A DNA stretch of 45,704 nt from Acidimicrobiaceae bacterium. GTDB taxonomy: Bacteria > Actinomycetota > Acidimicrobiia > Acidimicrobiales > Poriferisodalaceae. The stretch covers positions 1 to 45,704 of the forward strand of contig PBKA01000017.1 of NCBI GenBank assembly GCA_002721305.1, in the 5' to 3' direction. Positions within the stretch are counted from its first letter, which is position 1. Every line of letters begins with the position of its first letter. Below are positions 1-8,643 of this stretch, piece after piece. Under the pieces are notes generated by a model. It worked only from the letters and a program-made list of their open reading frames with translations, had not been told where the DNA came from and did no database searches. The position numbers and the translations under genes are program-made.

Positions 1-937
1 CCCGTCGGGTACCAAAGAGGCCCGAGGGTCGGAACAGTAGGACGATAAGGATCACGAGGAACGCTGCGGCAAGCTGCAGGATCGACATGTAGAGCTGGCC
101 GAATACGACCACGCCACCCCAGGTCACGAAGACGGCTTGGATGATTCCCACGAGGATTCCTCCAAGAACTGCTCCCCCGAGGCTGTCCAGTCCGCCTAGA
201 GCGGCGCCGGCTAGGGCGTAAATCAGGATGGTTGCCATCATGTTTGGGTTCACACCGCCGAGTTGCGGTGCCACAAGCACTGCGCCAAGTGTTCCGAAGG
301 CCGATGCGATCGCCCATCCGAAGCCAAGGGTTCGACCTGTGTGAACGCCAACAAGACGTGCAGATTCCACATTTGATGAGACGGCTCGGAATGCCAACCC
401 GGCCTTGGTCCTGTTGAGGATCAAACCGAGGACGAACAAAGCGAGCGCCAGAGTTACCCAGATACCAATCGATTGGTACTTCAGCCTGCTTCCAAGCACT
501 TCGACGTAGCGGTCTCCGCCGACACTTGGAACCCAATCTGGGAACTTGCCGAAGGGGTTGGTGAGGATACGGACTTGGTAGTTCCATATGTCACCGGCAA
601 CCGCGTTGATAATGAGAAACAAGCCGAGTGTGATCAACACGACCGGCAAGTGGTCTGCTGGGTCGAAGGGCCGGGTGAGAGATCGTTCGATCAGCACACC
701 AAGGCCGGCGCTCAATCCCATGGCGATGAGCATCGACAGCCACAACCAGAGTCCTTGCTCCATGTGTAGGACGTAGACCAAGAAAGCGCCAAGCATTGCC
801 AGTTCGCCGGTGGCGAAGTTGATCAGCGTTGTCGCCTTGAAGATAAGTACGAGGGCTAATGCGACTGCTCCGTAGATGGCGCCGAGGCTTAGCCCGTTGA
901 AAATGAAGTCCGGGAGGACATCAAAGTTCCATGTCAT
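1..937 (-). CDS. livH: Branched-chain amino acid ABC transporter permease LivH, 3' end cut by window
   Basis: Membrane permease of a LivFGHMK-type importer for branched-chain amino acids or related compounds. About 312 residues are visible from the ATG at 937. The protein is strongly hydrophobic, with several membrane segments. It has the family's N-terminal run (FNGLSLGAIYGAVALAL), a central NRTKAGLAFRAVS cytoplasmic loop that contacts the ATPases, and near the window edge the typical C-terminal LLFRPSGLFG. Only the last few residues should be missing. A clear Shine-Dalgarno GGAGG lies 10 nt before the ATG, and livF stops 14 nt upstream, so it is co-transcribed with livG and livF. livM and the binding protein are not in the window. 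Substrate specificity cannot be read from the sequence. Confidence 0.93.
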   Translation of the reverse strand, partial: MTWNFDVLPDFIFNGLSLGAIYGAVALALVLIFKATTLINFATGELAMLGAFLVYVLHMEQGLWLWLSMLIAMGLSAGLGVLIERSLTRPFDPADHLPVVLITLGLFLIINAVAGDIWNYQVRILTNPFGKFPDWVPSVGGDRYVEVLGSRLKYQSIGIWVTLALALFVLGLILNRTKAGLAFRAVSSNVESARLVGVHTGRTLGFGWAIASAFGTLGAVLVAPQLGGVNPNMMATILIYALAGAALGGLDSLGGAVLGGILVGIIQAVFVTWGGVVVFGQLYMSILQLAAAFLVILIVLLFRPSGLFGTRR

Positions 938-951
938 TGCTTTTGTCCTCC

Positions 952-1680
952 TTAAGCACCCAAGTACGCTTCCTGCACCGCAGGATCGTTCTTGAGTTGG
1001 TCAGCGGATCCGTGCAGGCTTATCTCGCCTGATTCGATGACGTAGCCGTAGTCGGCCATGTCGAGCGCAAGGTTCGCGTTTTGTTCCACCACGAGCATCG
1101 TGAGGCCCGTCTCTTTATTGAGTGTGATGAAACGTTCGAATAAGTCTTCAATGATCAGCGGTGCCAAACCTAGCGACGGCTCGTCTAGCAGCAGAAGCCG
1201 TGGTCGACACATCAATGCGCGTGCAACAGCAAGCATTTGTTGCTCACCACCCGACAACGAGCCGGCGAGCTGGGCGTGTCGTTCAGCCAGCCGCGGGAAG
1301 ATTTCGAACCAACGGTCCACATCATCTTTGATTTCGTTGTCTTTCCTGGTGTAGGCGCCGATCATGAGATTGTCCATTGTGGACAATTCTGGGAACGTGC
1401 CTCGCCCTTGCGGTACGTGAGCCATGCCTCGACGAACTATTTCCGCTGTGCCCAGACGGGTGATGTCCTCATCACCAAGGGTGACTTTGCCGGTTGTATT
1501 GCACATATTGCATAGTGCTCGCAGGGTGGTGGTCTTTCCAGCACCGTTGGCTCCCAATATGACCGACACCCCTTTCGCAGGCACTTCGAAATCGAGTCCT
1601 CTGAGAACTTCGACAGCGCCGTATGAGGCATGGAGGTTTTCGGCCTTTAAGCCGACTTCGTCAAAAACGTCATCAACCAT
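952..1680 (-). CDS. livF: Branched-chain amino acid ABC transporter ATPase LivF
   Basis: ATP-hydrolysing subunit that powers the Liv importer together with LivG. The protein has 242 aa, the normal size. Walker A GANGAGKTT lies at residues 43-51, followed by the LSGGEQQ signature and Walker B LLLLDEPS. The sequence around the signature (HVPQGRGTFPELSTMDNL) is typical of LivF rather than LivG. Its ATG shares one base with the TAA of livG (TAATG), so translation is probably coupled. The ABC domain is cytoplasmic and docks on LivH/LivM. Confidence 0.95.
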   Translation of the reverse strand: MVDDVFDEVGLKAENLHASYGAVEVLRGLDFEVPAKGVSVILGANGAGKTTTLRALCNMCNTTGKVTLGDEDITRLGTAEIVRRGMAHVPQGRGTFPELSTMDNLMIGAYTRKDNEIKDDVDRWFEIFPRLAERHAQLAGSLSGGEQQMLAVARALMCRPRLLLLDEPSLGLAPLIIEDLFERFITLNKETGLTMLVVEQNANLALDMADYGYVIESGEISLHGSADQLKNDPAVQEAYLGA

Positions 1681-2441
1681 TACGAACTCCCTAGGTAGGC
1701 CTCGATGACCTCTGGGTCGTTTCGAACGACATCTGGGTCACCGTCGGCGATTTTCCGACCGAAGTTAAGTACCACGAGCTTTTCGCTGATGTTTAGGACC
1801 ATGCGCATGTGGTGTTCAACCAGCAGAACCGTCAAGTTATGACGGTCGCGAAGGTCTCTGATGTCTTGGGCCAGCGAATCTACCTCGGCGTGGGTGAGAC
1901 CTGAGGCTGGCTCGTCAAGCATGATCATCCGGGGGTTGGCGATTAAGGCCCTCGCGAGTTCTATCCGCTTCAAGGTTCCGAAGGGCAGTCCTCCCGCAGG
2001 GTTGTACGCCACATCATCGAGGCCTAATTCCTCCAATGCAGCCCAGGCGCGATTTCTTAGGTCTTCTTCCTCAGTTCGCATCGATGGTAAGCGAAGAGCG
2101 GAGCTGAAGACGTTCGCCTTGGTGTTGGTGTGGTCGCCAACCATGACGTTCTCGATCACCGTCATGCCGGGCCACAAGGCCAAGTTCTGGAATGTCCTGT
2201 AGACACCAACTCGACTGATTTCATGAGCCGACATTGCGAGCAGATCTTGACCGTCAAAGGTCACCGTTCCTGTCGTTGGGTCGTAGATGCGACTCACCAC
2301 GTTAAACAACGTGGTTTTACCTGCACCGTTCGGACCGATGAGCCCGAGGATCTGTCCTTCATCCATATCGAACGACAGGTCATCGAGCGCAACAATTCCG
2401 CCGAATCGGACAGTTATGTCTGAGACTTCGAGCAACGCCAC
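1680..2441 (-). CDS. livG: Branched-chain amino acid ABC transporter ATPase LivG
   Basis: Second ATPase of the Liv importer, about 253 aa. It shows Walker [10 protein letters not shown], the insert after the Q-loop ([22 protein letters not shown]) that is characteristic of LivG, and Walker [12 protein letters not shown]. The signature motif is degenerate ([12 protein letters not shown] in place of LSGGQ), as is common in LivG proteins. Two in-frame GTG codons are possible, at 2450 and 2441. The purine-rich AGAGAGGGG at 2452-2460 almost touches the first and is well spaced for the second, so 2441 is preferred; it also gives the family-like start [15 protein letters not shown]. First gene of the livGFH operon. 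Confidence 0.93.
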   Translation of the reverse strand: MALLEVSDITVRFGGIVALDDLSFDMDEGQILGLIGPNGAGKTTLFNVVSRIYDPTTGTVTFDGQDLLAMSAHEISRVGVYRTFQNLALWPGMTVIENVMVGDHTNTKANVFSSALRLPSMRTEEEDLRNRAWAALEELGLDDVAYNPAGGLPFGTLKRIELARALIANPRMIMLDEPASGLTHAEVDSLAQDIRDLRDRHNLTVLLVEHHMRMVLNISEKLVVLNFGRKIADGDPDVVRNDPEVIEAYLGSS

Positions 2442-2495
2442 GCGTTGCACCCCCTCTCTACTTAAGCGCTGAGGCTTGGTGCCCAGCGAATGCGC

Positions 2496-2523
2496 AAGTT
2501 ACCAGCCTGAACCGGCCACGCAA
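2496..2523 (-). promoter_or_regulatory. Candidate promoter of livGFH
   Basis: On the minus strand TTGCGT (2518-2523), a 16-nt spacer and TAACTT (2496-2501) resemble an actinobacterial -35/-10 pair. Transcription would start about 45 nt before the livG start, leaving room for its Shine-Dalgarno. The rest of the tRNA-to-livG gap (about 2524-2662) is AT-rich and shows nothing else that I can support. Confidence 0.45.
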
Positions 2524-2662
2524 GTTTGTTTGCCTACTTCTAATGTTCTAGTTGTGCTTTCTTAGTCGAAATACGCGCCAAAAGCGCCTATCAATGGACC
2601 TAATTTCAAAAGAATACTCGTTTATTTTCGACGTTAGTTAATTTGGAATCAAAGTCTTGGGG

Positions 2663-2734
2663 TTCGGGGAGGAGGACTCGAACCCCCAATGACTGGACCA
2701 GAACCAGTTGTGTTGCCAATTACACCATCCCCGA
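2663..2734 (-). tRNA. tRNA-Gln (anticodon CTG)
   Basis: The minus strand folds into a full cloverleaf: a 7-bp acceptor stem TCGGGGA/TCCCCGA, a D arm, an anticodon stem ACTGG/CCAGT with loop TTCTGGT (anticodon CTG, reads CAG), and a T arm GGGGG-TTCGAGT-CCTCC with one G-T pair. The discriminator base is A at 2663 and CCA is not encoded. It lies 93 nt downstream of gltX on the same strand. In bacteria with GatCAB (present at 22199-25331) this tRNA is usually first charged with Glu by GltX and then amidated. Confidence 0.93.
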
Positions 2735-2763
2735 TTGGATGGGCTCCTAAGAGCAGAGTGGTC

Positions 2764-2791
2764 AGGGTAGCGCGATCGCTAGGGGCAACAA
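2764..2791 (-). promoter_or_regulatory. Candidate promoter of tRNA-Gln
   Basis: On the minus strand TTGTTG (2786-2791), a 16-nt spacer and TACCCT (2764-2769) lie about 30 nt before the 5' end of the tRNA. The layout suits a tRNA with a short 5' leader. Weak -35 match. Confidence 0.35.
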
Positions 2792-2827
2792 ACAGCCGAG
2801 CTGCTTGGATTGACCAGGGCGGCGTAA

Positions 2828-4129
2828 CTATTGTTCTTCGAGTTTTTGTTGGGCCACCGTGATTCGCTCTATGACAGTTTCGCGTCCAAGAACCTGCATG
2901 GACTCAAACAACGGTGGACCCACTGCCCTGCCGGTGATGGCGACCCGAACTGGTGCCTGGGCCTTGCCCAACTTCATGCCGTATTCCTCCCCTATCGAGC
3001 GCAGGGTTTCGTGCAAAACTTCACCGTCCCACTCAGCTTTTGCTAGCGCGTTCTTCGCCGAGTTGAGAATTAGCGGCGCTTCCTGGGTACCCATGATCTT
3101 TCCCCATGCATCCTCGTCGAATTCGGGACTGGGTAGGAAAAAGAAATCGAGTTGTCGCGGAGCCTCCGATAAGACCTTGGTCCGTTCTTGTACAAGGGGT
3201 GCGACCTTCAATAGTTGGTCAGGGTCAACGGTTGAGCCCCATGGTTGACGGTCGAGCCACGGGGTCAACGCTTGAGCAAAGTCTCCGGGACTCATCGCCC
3301 GGATGTACTCAGCGTTGATTGCTTCAAGTTTCTTTAGGTCGAACATTGCGGAAGAGGGGTTCACGTCGGTCAGTTCGAACAAAGAAATTATTTCTTCGAT
3401 CGGGCGTACTTCAATGTCGTCAGGTGGGCCCCATCCAAGTAGCACCAAGTAGTTGATCATTGCTGGAGCCAGCACGCCCCGCTCGCGGTAGCTCTCAAGT
3501 GCAACATCGTCACGACGTTTCGAAAGTTTTTTTCGTTGCTCGTTAACGATCAGTGGAAGATGGGCGAACTCGAGGACGTCGGTCGCTCCGAGAGCTTGTC
3601 GAAGCATTATGACTTTCGGAGTCACATTGACCATGTCTTCGCCTCGCACCACGTGGGTAATGCCCAGATCAAAGTCGTCTACGGCATTAGCTGTGAAGAA
3701 GGTCGCCGTGCCGTCGGCTCTTCTCACTACGAAATCTTCAATGTGTTGATTTTCGAAGGAAACGGTTCCTCTCACAAGGTCATCCCAGGAGGTAGTTCCG
3801 TCTGATGGGACGCGGAAACGCACTGCTCCGTCATCGACATACGCCAAATCATTCGAGAGCCATTGCTCGACCGCGTCGTTATAGAGATCGGTGCGCTCAC
3901 TTTGCCGCACAGGATCGCCGTCGAATTCGATCTGGAGCCAATCTAAGGACTGGTAGATGTTGTCAATTAGTTCGGGTCTGCTGAGTTCAGCATTGGTGTC
4001 TTCGATGCGTAAAATCAGTTCACCTCCTGAGCCTTGAGCGACAAGCCAATTGAATAAGGCCGTGCGTGCAGAGCCCAAGTGAAGTGAGCCAGTGGGGGCT
4101 GGAGCGAAACGAAGACGAGTTGTACTCAC
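2828..4129 (-). CDS. gltX: Glutamyl-tRNA synthetase
   Basis: Class I aminoacyl-tRNA synthetase that attaches Glu to tRNA-Glu and, given the nearby GatCAB genes, probably also to tRNA-Gln. The protein has 433 aa. The HIGH-type motif is PAPTGSLHLGSAR near residues 10-22, and the KMSKS-type motif is KLSKR at 201-205. It is somewhat shorter than the E. coli enzyme. The start is GTG at 4129. There is no clear Shine-Dalgarno, but TACCCT at 4137-4142 lies exactly 7 nt before it, which fits a leaderless transcript. The gene is followed by tRNA-Gln on the same strand. Confidence 0.95.
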   Translation of the reverse strand: MSTTRLRFAPAPTGSLHLGSARTALFNWLVAQGSGGELILRIEDTNAELSRPELIDNIYQSLDWLQIEFDGDPVRQSERTDLYNDAVEQWLSNDLAYVDDGAVRFRVPSDGTTSWDDLVRGTVSFENQHIEDFVVRRADGTATFFTANAVDDFDLGITHVVRGEDMVNVTPKVIMLRQALGATDVLEFAHLPLIVNEQRKKLSKRRDDVALESYRERGVLAPAMINYLVLLGWGPPDDIEVRPIEEIISLFELTDVNPSSAMFDLKKLEAINAEYIRAMSPGDFAQALTPWLDRQPWGSTVDPDQLLKVAPLVQERTKVLSEAPRQLDFFFLPSPEFDEDAWGKIMGTQEAPLILNSAKNALAKAEWDGEVLHETLRSIGEEYGMKLGKAQAPVRVAITGRAVGPPLFESMQVLGRETVIERITVAQQKLEEQ

Positions 4130-4136
4130 AGTCTTG

Positions 4137-4142
4137 AGGGTA
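4137..4142 (-). promoter_or_regulatory. Candidate -10 element (TAnnnT) of gltX
   Basis: Minus-strand TACCCT, 7 nt before the GTG at 4129, would place the transcription start at or next to the start codon. Confidence 0.4.
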
Positions 4143-4160
4143 CGAGAGTATTTTGCTGCT

Positions 4161-4745
4161 TCAGACCTCTCGGCCGAAGATCTCTAATAACTCGGTTTGG
4201 GGATCAGCTTGGGGAGCGGTTTGTATCGGCGGGTCAAAAAGCTCGGGCATGCGCGCCATCTGATCTCGTCTCGCCCTTGCCCATCCAAGAGTTGCCGAAA
4301 CAACCTCTTCGTCAATCCGCTCGTCAACGCCCAAGCCGATTGCTAAATCCCAAGCATGGACTGCTAGATCGCTGGTGCGGATTTGTAAGAATTCGATGGC
4401 GGGAATTGACTGCTGTCCCAATTGAACCCGGGCGTCCAAGTCCGCTTCAGCAAAAGCGGCGACCGCGTTTCGCCAAGATAGTTCCCACGCCATTTCGGGG
4501 TCTTCGGCGATTACTTCTGCGTTGATCGACATCACTTCTTCAAATGGGGCGCCTTCGAGAATCAGAGATGCTCGCATGTTTTCGATGACACAGTGGGCGA
4601 CCAAGTCGTAGATATCCCACTCGTCGCACGGAGTTGAGGCCTCCCAATACTCAGGGAGAATTTGGCGAATCCGGTAGTCAACTTCAGCGGCGGCTATTTG
4701 ATGGACACGGAGCCACTCGTGGTGTGAAAGCTGCTCACTCAGCAC
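4161..4745 (-). CDS. TIGR03086-like DinB/mycothiol-dependent metal-binding family protein
   Basis: Resembles the actinobacterial TIGR03086 / maleylpyruvate isomerase N-terminal (DinB-fold) family. Members are thought to bind a metal and in some cases use mycothiol; the substrate is unknown. Supporting segments are STPCDEWDIYDLVAH (typical T-P-C-x-x-W then DLVAH, His51) and RTSDLAVHAWDLAIGLG (His130), both metal-ligand regions of the fold. The open frame reaches 4871, but that would overlap the upstream gene by over 130 nt. The GTG at 4745 overlaps the stop of the upstream gene by 7 nt (GTGCTGA) and gives 194 aa, the usual family size. It lies in tandem with a diverged paralogue and just upstream of gltX. 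Confidence 0.72.
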   Translation of the reverse strand: MLSEQLSHHEWLRVHQIAAAEVDYRIRQILPEYWEASTPCDEWDIYDLVAHCVIENMRASLILEGAPFEEVMSINAEVIAEDPEMAWELSWRNAVAAFAEADLDARVQLGQQSIPAIEFLQIRTSDLAVHAWDLAIGLGVDERIDEEVVSATLGWARARRDQMARMPELFDPPIQTAPQADPQTELLEIFGREV

Positions 4746-5326
4746 TGTCCGGTGCCACAAGACGGGTCTGATGGGTCGATCCAAAGTCCAGGCGGTCGGC
4801 CGTGTCGGGCGAGCAACCGCAATAGCGGCGGCGTTGACATGTCGAATTCGAGTGGCTGCAGGGACGGCCATACAGATATATCGGGTTCAACTGCGCAAAT
4901 CCGGTCGACCAGTAGATCATCTAAACCGGTTCCCGCTTTGATGGCCTGCTGAAGGTCGTAACCGAGCAAGGTGAGTTCCACTATGCGCCGCCACAGTAAC
5001 TGCCTGTGTTCGGGACTAAATCCAGATTGATGGTCCAGTGCTGAGGCAACTGTCAGGACCGTCCGTATCGATTCCACGACAATTTGGGTCGGTTCCGTCC
5101 CGAGGGCGACGGGTTGGGGAATTGGCTGTCCGGTCAGTTCTGCGGCTGTCGCCAGGTTTCCGTTGGCGACTTGGCAAAGTAGATCTTCAACGGTTAATTC
5201 GCTCATCGGAGCAGCTAGAGGCATGGGGAGGTGTTCCCATGCCGGTAAACGCATCCGCGCCGCGAAGTCGGTGCATGCTCGCCGATGGAGGCGAAGTAGC
5301 TCTCGATCTGGCGTTGAGTCGTTCAT
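4739..5326 (-). CDS. Diverged TIGR03086-like protein, probably without metal ligands
   Basis: A 195-aa protein that looks like a diverged paralogue of its downstream neighbour. It keeps the LTVEDLLCQVANGN helix, which lines up with the family's DLVAHVVxGN, and a later LTLLGYDLQQAIKAG that lines up with LAVHAWDLAIGLG. Both expected metal-binding His residues are absent (CQV for AHV; LLGYD for VHAWD), so a catalytic metal site is doubtful. It starts with an ATGA overlap on the end of the upstream gene and ends overlapping the next, so all three are probably translated together. Assignment rests on short motifs only and could be wrong. Confidence 0.6.
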   Translation of the reverse strand: MNDSTPDRELLRLHRRACTDFAARMRLPAWEHLPMPLAAPMSELTVEDLLCQVANGNLATAAELTGQPIPQPVALGTEPTQIVVESIRTVLTVASALDHQSGFSPEHRQLLWRRIVELTLLGYDLQQAIKAGTGLDDLLVDRICAVEPDISVWPSLQPLEFDMSTPPLLRLLARHGRPPGLWIDPSDPSCGTGQC

Positions 5327-5847
5327 GGCAGCTCCAGTAAGGCCTTCCAGTCAGATGCATATTGATCTCGTACGGCGTCTGGAGACATCTGTAGCGTCTC
5401 CGACGAAACGATGGCAACCAAACGTCGAACATCTGAATAGTGATGTGTTTCAGAAACTCCCTCAAACCATCGAGAGCGCTCTCGTACTAACCGCGGATCA
5501 GCTTCATCGTCAAGGAACCCCCAGACTCGGTAGGCAATTTCGAGGTCGTGTATCACTGGCGCGCGACCAAAGATAGAAGCGCGTTTGAGGGCGATCTGAA
5601 CACAGCCACTTTCGACATCTTCAAGATGTTCACCTTCACCGATTCGAAGCTGTTCTCGAAAAGCGCGCCGCAAACGCAAAGCAAATCCCTGGTCGGGGCC
5701 TTGGTACCCCATGAAGCCGCCGCTTGGCTGTTCACATGCCAGGTCTCCGGGCCGACGATTCATCCAGGATGTAGGGACGACATCAGGTGAGCTGTAGCCA
5801 CTCGCATCATCGATGGCTGGTAGCGGTACGTGTCTTGGAGCGCCCAT
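5323..5847 (-). CDS. Conserved hypothetical protein in the leuB-cimA operon
   Basis: I do not recognise this 174-aa protein. It is soluble, with no signal peptide or membrane segment, and rich in charged residues. The middle (residues about 45-125) looks like a mixed helical domain containing GYQGPDQGFALRL and VIHDLEIAYRVWGFLDD. The ATG at 5847 lies 6 nt after the cimA stop with AAGG before it, and its own stop overlaps the next start (ATGA). Its place between cimA and two DinB-fold-like genes suggests co-expression but does not reveal a function. Confidence 0.7.
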   Translation of the reverse strand: MGAPRHVPLPAIDDASGYSSPDVVPTSWMNRRPGDLACEQPSGGFMGYQGPDQGFALRLRRAFREQLRIGEGEHLEDVESGCVQIALKRASIFGRAPVIHDLEIAYRVWGFLDDEADPRLVRERSRWFEGVSETHHYSDVRRLVAIVSSETLQMSPDAVRDQYASDWKALLELP

Positions 5848-5853
5848 GAACCT

Positions 5854-7500
5854 TCAGTCTAGAGAACCAGCTGGCCTTGCGCGGTGCCGGTACAGGGCAT
5901 ATATCAGGGCGTCGCGCAGTGCGAACCACGAGGCTTCAATGATGTTTTCTGAGACACCTATGGTGGTCCACGTCGATTCCGAATCGCTGCTGTCTACAAG
6001 AACTCGTGTCACCGCTCCGGTTCCGCGATCGGTGTCAAGAACCCGAACCTTGTAATCGGTGAGATGCACACCACTCAGTTCGGGGTAAATATCGAGCACC
6101 GCGCTCCGAAAGGCGTTGTCAAGCGCATTCACAGGCCCGTCGCCCTCTCCGACGGTAATCATGCGTTCTCCGTCAACAACTATCCGAAGAGTCGCCTCTG
6201 TGTCGAATCGACGATCCTGGCCTCGTTCGACCAATACCCGAAAAGATTCCACTTCGAAATAATTGAACTCTTCGCCGGAAGCCCGCCGCATCATGAGTTC
6301 CAGAGAAGCATCAGCTACTTCAAAGTGGTAACCCTCGTGTTCCAGTCGTTTCATTTCCTCTACGACTTCGACCATTTCTTGATTTTCGAGTTCTATGCCA
6401 AGTTGTTCAGCTTTTAGTTCGACCGAAGCTTTGCCCGATAAGTCACCCAGTAGGAATCGCGTGGTGTTACCCACGGCGGCCGGGTCTACGTGTTCGTAGC
6501 TGTCGGGGCGCCGGGCGATCGCGCTGGTATGTAGTCCTGCCTTGTGCGCGAAGGCAGAGGTTCCAACGTAGGGCTGTTGATGCTGGGGTGGCATGTTCAT
6601 GAGTTCAGCAACGTGGTGAGATACAGACGTCAACCTTTCAATATGCTCTGGGAGAAGTGTCTCGATACCCATCTTGAGCGTGAGATTCGGCACTAGAACC
6701 GTGTTGTCACAGTTCCCTGTTCTCTCGCCGTAGCCGTTGATCGTTCCTTGAACATGAGTTGCGCCGGCGACAACACCAGCTACCGCGTTGGCTACCGCGC
6801 ATCCGGTGTCATTTTGGGTGTGCATTCCGATCTGAACACCGTCGAAGTGTCGGACGACGTCAGCGACGATTTCCTCGACTTCGTGTGGCAGGGAGCCACC
6901 GTTGGTGTCGCACAAGACCAGACAGTCGGCGCCTTGTACTGCGGCTGCTTCCAAAACTCTGAGGGAAAATTCCGGGTTTCGTTTGTAGCCATCAAAGAAA
7001 TGTTCGGCGTCGAAGAAAACGCGAAGACCCTCCCCCTTTAAGAACTCGACTGAGTCTCCGACCATGGCGACGCCCTCGTCCAACGGTTGACGCAAAGCTT
7101 CGGTGACGTGATAGTCCCAAGATTTTCCGACGATGCATACCGTAGAAGTTCCAGCTTCCACCAACGAAGACAAGGTTTGGTCTTCATCCACTCGACCCTT
7201 GGGTCGACGGGTCGATCCGAAAGCGACAAGTTGTGAGTGCTGCAACTCAAGTTCTGTGGTTGCGCGTTGAAAGAATTCTTCGTCTTTGGGGTTTGACCCC
7301 GGCCAGCCGCCTTCGATCCAGTGCACTCCAAGATGGTCAAGTTGTCGCGCCACTTTGAGTTTGTCGTCCGACGACACCGAAATGCCTTCGAATTGAACTC
7401 CATCTCGCAGAGTCGTGTCGAAAATTTCAACCTTGGCAGGCCAGGATTCATCCCTAACGCCCTGGCGGTCTACCGACGGGCTGCTTTCCTCTGCGCTCAT
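5854..7500 (-). CDS. cimA: (R)-citramalate synthase
   Basis: Condenses pyruvate with acetyl-CoA to (R)-citramalate, the entry of the threonine-independent route to 2-ketobutyrate and isoleucine. The protein has 548 aa, the size of the TIGR00977 group. The TIM-barrel half starts with [15 protein letters not shown] (Arg32, Asp33). [14 protein letters not shown] follows, and His319/His324 lie in the lid region ([13 protein letters not shown]). A C-terminal LeuA-type dimer/regulatory domain follows residue about 410. The metal site normally HxHND reads His227-Thr-Gln229-Asn-Asp. Its ATG overlaps the leuB stop (ATGA). The upstream leader peptide with three Ile codons supports a role in isoleucine synthesis; a homocitrate or isopropylmalate synthase is less likely. 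Confidence 0.92.
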   Translation of the reverse strand: MSAEESSPSVDRQGVRDESWPAKVEIFDTTLRDGVQFEGISVSSDDKLKVARQLDHLGVHWIEGGWPGSNPKDEEFFQRATTELELQHSQLVAFGSTRRPKGRVDEDQTLSSLVEAGTSTVCIVGKSWDYHVTEALRQPLDEGVAMVGDSVEFLKGEGLRVFFDAEHFFDGYKRNPEFSLRVLEAAAVQGADCLVLCDTNGGSLPHEVEEIVADVVRHFDGVQIGMHTQNDTGCAVANAVAGVVAGATHVQGTINGYGERTGNCDNTVLVPNLTLKMGIETLLPEHIERLTSVSHHVAELMNMPPQHQQPYVGTSAFAHKAGLHTSAIARRPDSYEHVDPAAVGNTTRFLLGDLSGKASVELKAEQLGIELENQEMVEVVEEMKRLEHEGYHFEVADASLELMMRRASGEEFNYFEVESFRVLVERGQDRRFDTEATLRIVVDGERMITVGEGDGPVNALDNAFRSAVLDIYPELSGVHLTDYKVRVLDTDRGTGAVTRVLVDSSDSESTWTTIGVSENIIEASWFALRDALIYALYRHRARPAGSLD

Positions 7501-8486
7501 GGGGCCCCCTGAGAAAAATTGGCCATCATCGCTGTTGCGATTTCTTCGGTTGTTCCGCTACTCGGAATGCCTTCGCAGGCACTTCGAACAAGTCCAGCAG
7601 TTTCGTGATCACCTAGGAACTCAAGCATCATTGCACCGGACAAGACTGCTGCTGTCGGGTTCGCAAGCCCCTGACCGGCTATATCTGGGGCTGAACCATG
7701 CACTGGTTCAAATAGCGATGGAGCGGTCCGATCAGGATTGAGATTTGCCGATGATGCGAGGCCGATACCTCCGGCCACTGCTCCGCCAAGGTCGGTCAAG
7801 ATGTCTCCAAATAGGTTGTCTGTAACAACGACGTCGTATCGGGTGGGGTCCTCCACAAAGTAAATGCATGCTGCGTCTACGTGGTTGTAGGCAGTTTCAA
7901 CGTCGGGATAATCGCCCGATACATCTTGAAAAGTGCGTTCCCATAGATCCCCTGAGAATGTTAGGACGTTTGTTTTATGAACCAATGTGAGGTGTTTCCG
8001 GTCGCGACTTCGGGCTAGTTCGAATCCATAGCGAATGCAGCGCTCCGCTCCTTTTCGAGTGTTAACGGAACCTTGGGTGGCGATTTCGTCAGCTGTACCT
8101 TTACGAAGAAATCCTCCCTCACCCGCATAAGTACCTTCCGTGTTCTCTCTGATGACGACGAACTCGTGACCATCGGGAAGCACGAACGGCCTCAAATTGA
8201 CGTACAAATCCAGTTCGAATCGAGCTTTTAAAAGCAAGCCTCGCTCTATCACTCCCGGTGGGACTTCGGGCGTACCGACTGCACCGAGCAAAATAGCGTC
8301 ATATGCGCGTAGCTCCTCAAGCGTCTCGTCAGGCAGAACTACGCCGTCTTCGAGGTACCGGAACCCTCCTAGCCGAAAGTCGGTGGTCTCCAGGTCTGCG
8401 CCGGCGGCTCTCATTACTTCCAGTGCCACTGCGGTCACTTCCGGCCCAATGCCGTCTCCACCAATAACTGCGATCTTGTGTGGCAC
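7497..8486 (-). CDS. leuB: 3-isopropylmalate dehydrogenase
   Basis: NAD-dependent oxidative decarboxylation of 3-isopropylmalate (Leu) and, in the citramalate route, of 3-methylmalate (Ile). The protein has 329 aa with GGDGIGPEV at the N-terminus, [13 protein letters not shown], the catalytic Lys in HKTNVL, and the Asp-rich [13 protein letters not shown] followed by [10 protein letters not shown]. The start is GTG at 8486 with GAGGAG 7-9 nt upstream. First structural gene behind the Ile-codon leader (8601-8636) and translationally coupled to cimA, so here it probably serves both Ile and Leu synthesis. Confidence 0.95.
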   Translation of the reverse strand: MPHKIAVIGGDGIGPEVTAVALEVMRAAGADLETTDFRLGGFRYLEDGVVLPDETLEELRAYDAILLGAVGTPEVPPGVIERGLLLKARFELDLYVNLRPFVLPDGHEFVVIRENTEGTYAGEGGFLRKGTADEIATQGSVNTRKGAERCIRYGFELARSRDRKHLTLVHKTNVLTFSGDLWERTFQDVSGDYPDVETAYNHVDAACIYFVEDPTRYDVVVTDNLFGDILTDLGGAVAGGIGLASSANLNPDRTAPSLFEPVHGSAPDIAGQGLANPTAAVLSGAMMLEFLGDHETAGLVRSACEGIPSSGTTEEIATAMMANFSQGAP

Positions 8487-8549
8487 TTAGGTTCTCCTCA
8501 TTCTGCTGGTTGGCGACAGGGCACACTGAATAGGTGGCCCCATAAAGGC

Positions 8550-8576
8550 AATGACCGCCCCCAAGGGACGGTCATT
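8550..8576 (-). terminator. Attenuator-type hairpin upstream of leuB
   Basis: Perfect 8-bp arms AATGACCG (8569-8576, minus-strand sense) and CGGTCATT (8550-8557), with inner C/G pairs. The minus strand continues GCCTTTATGG, so the U-tract is short and termination may be weak. The 3' arm can also pair with the leader ORF: 8552-8559 with 8616-8623, 8 bp perfect, covering the Leu-Thr-Ala codons. The two pairings exclude each other. Confidence 0.6.
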
Positions 8577-8578
8577 AG

Positions 8579-8601
8579 GCGCACACGGTAGCCGTGTGCG
8601 C
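8579..8601 (-). promoter_or_regulatory. Strong leader hairpin after the Ile leader peptide
   Basis: A 10-bp perfect stem, GCGCACACGG with CCGTGTGCGC, around a 3-nt loop. It begins at the last base of the leader-peptide stop codon (TAG, 8601-8603). It may act as a pause or 1:2-type hairpin in attenuation; a ribosome at the stop codon would cover its first arm. Confidence 0.6.
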
Positions 8602-8636
8602 TAAGAAATAATGATGGCGGTCAGGTTTGCCTTCAC
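8601..8636 (-). CDS. Leader peptide of the leuB-cimA operon (three Ile codons)
   Basis: Short ORF on the minus strand with GTG start at 8636, reading MKANLTAIIIS and then TAG. The run ATC-ATT-ATT codes Ile-Ile-Ile next to the stop and directly before a 10-bp hairpin, with a second hairpin between it and leuB. This is the classic layout of ribosome-mediated attenuation, with charged tRNA-Ile as the probable signal. There is no good Shine-Dalgarno; a -10-like AACAAT ends 7 nt before the GTG, so the leader may be leaderless. Too short for ordinary gene calling; the evidence is position and codon content. Confidence 0.65.
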   Translation of the reverse strand: MKANLTAIIIS

Positions 8637-8643
8637 ATCTTCT

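Noticed and set aside
2575-2587. GCGC-CAAAA-GCGC inverted repeat between tRNA-Gln and livG.
   Set aside because: A four-base stem without a T-tract is too weak to call a terminator.
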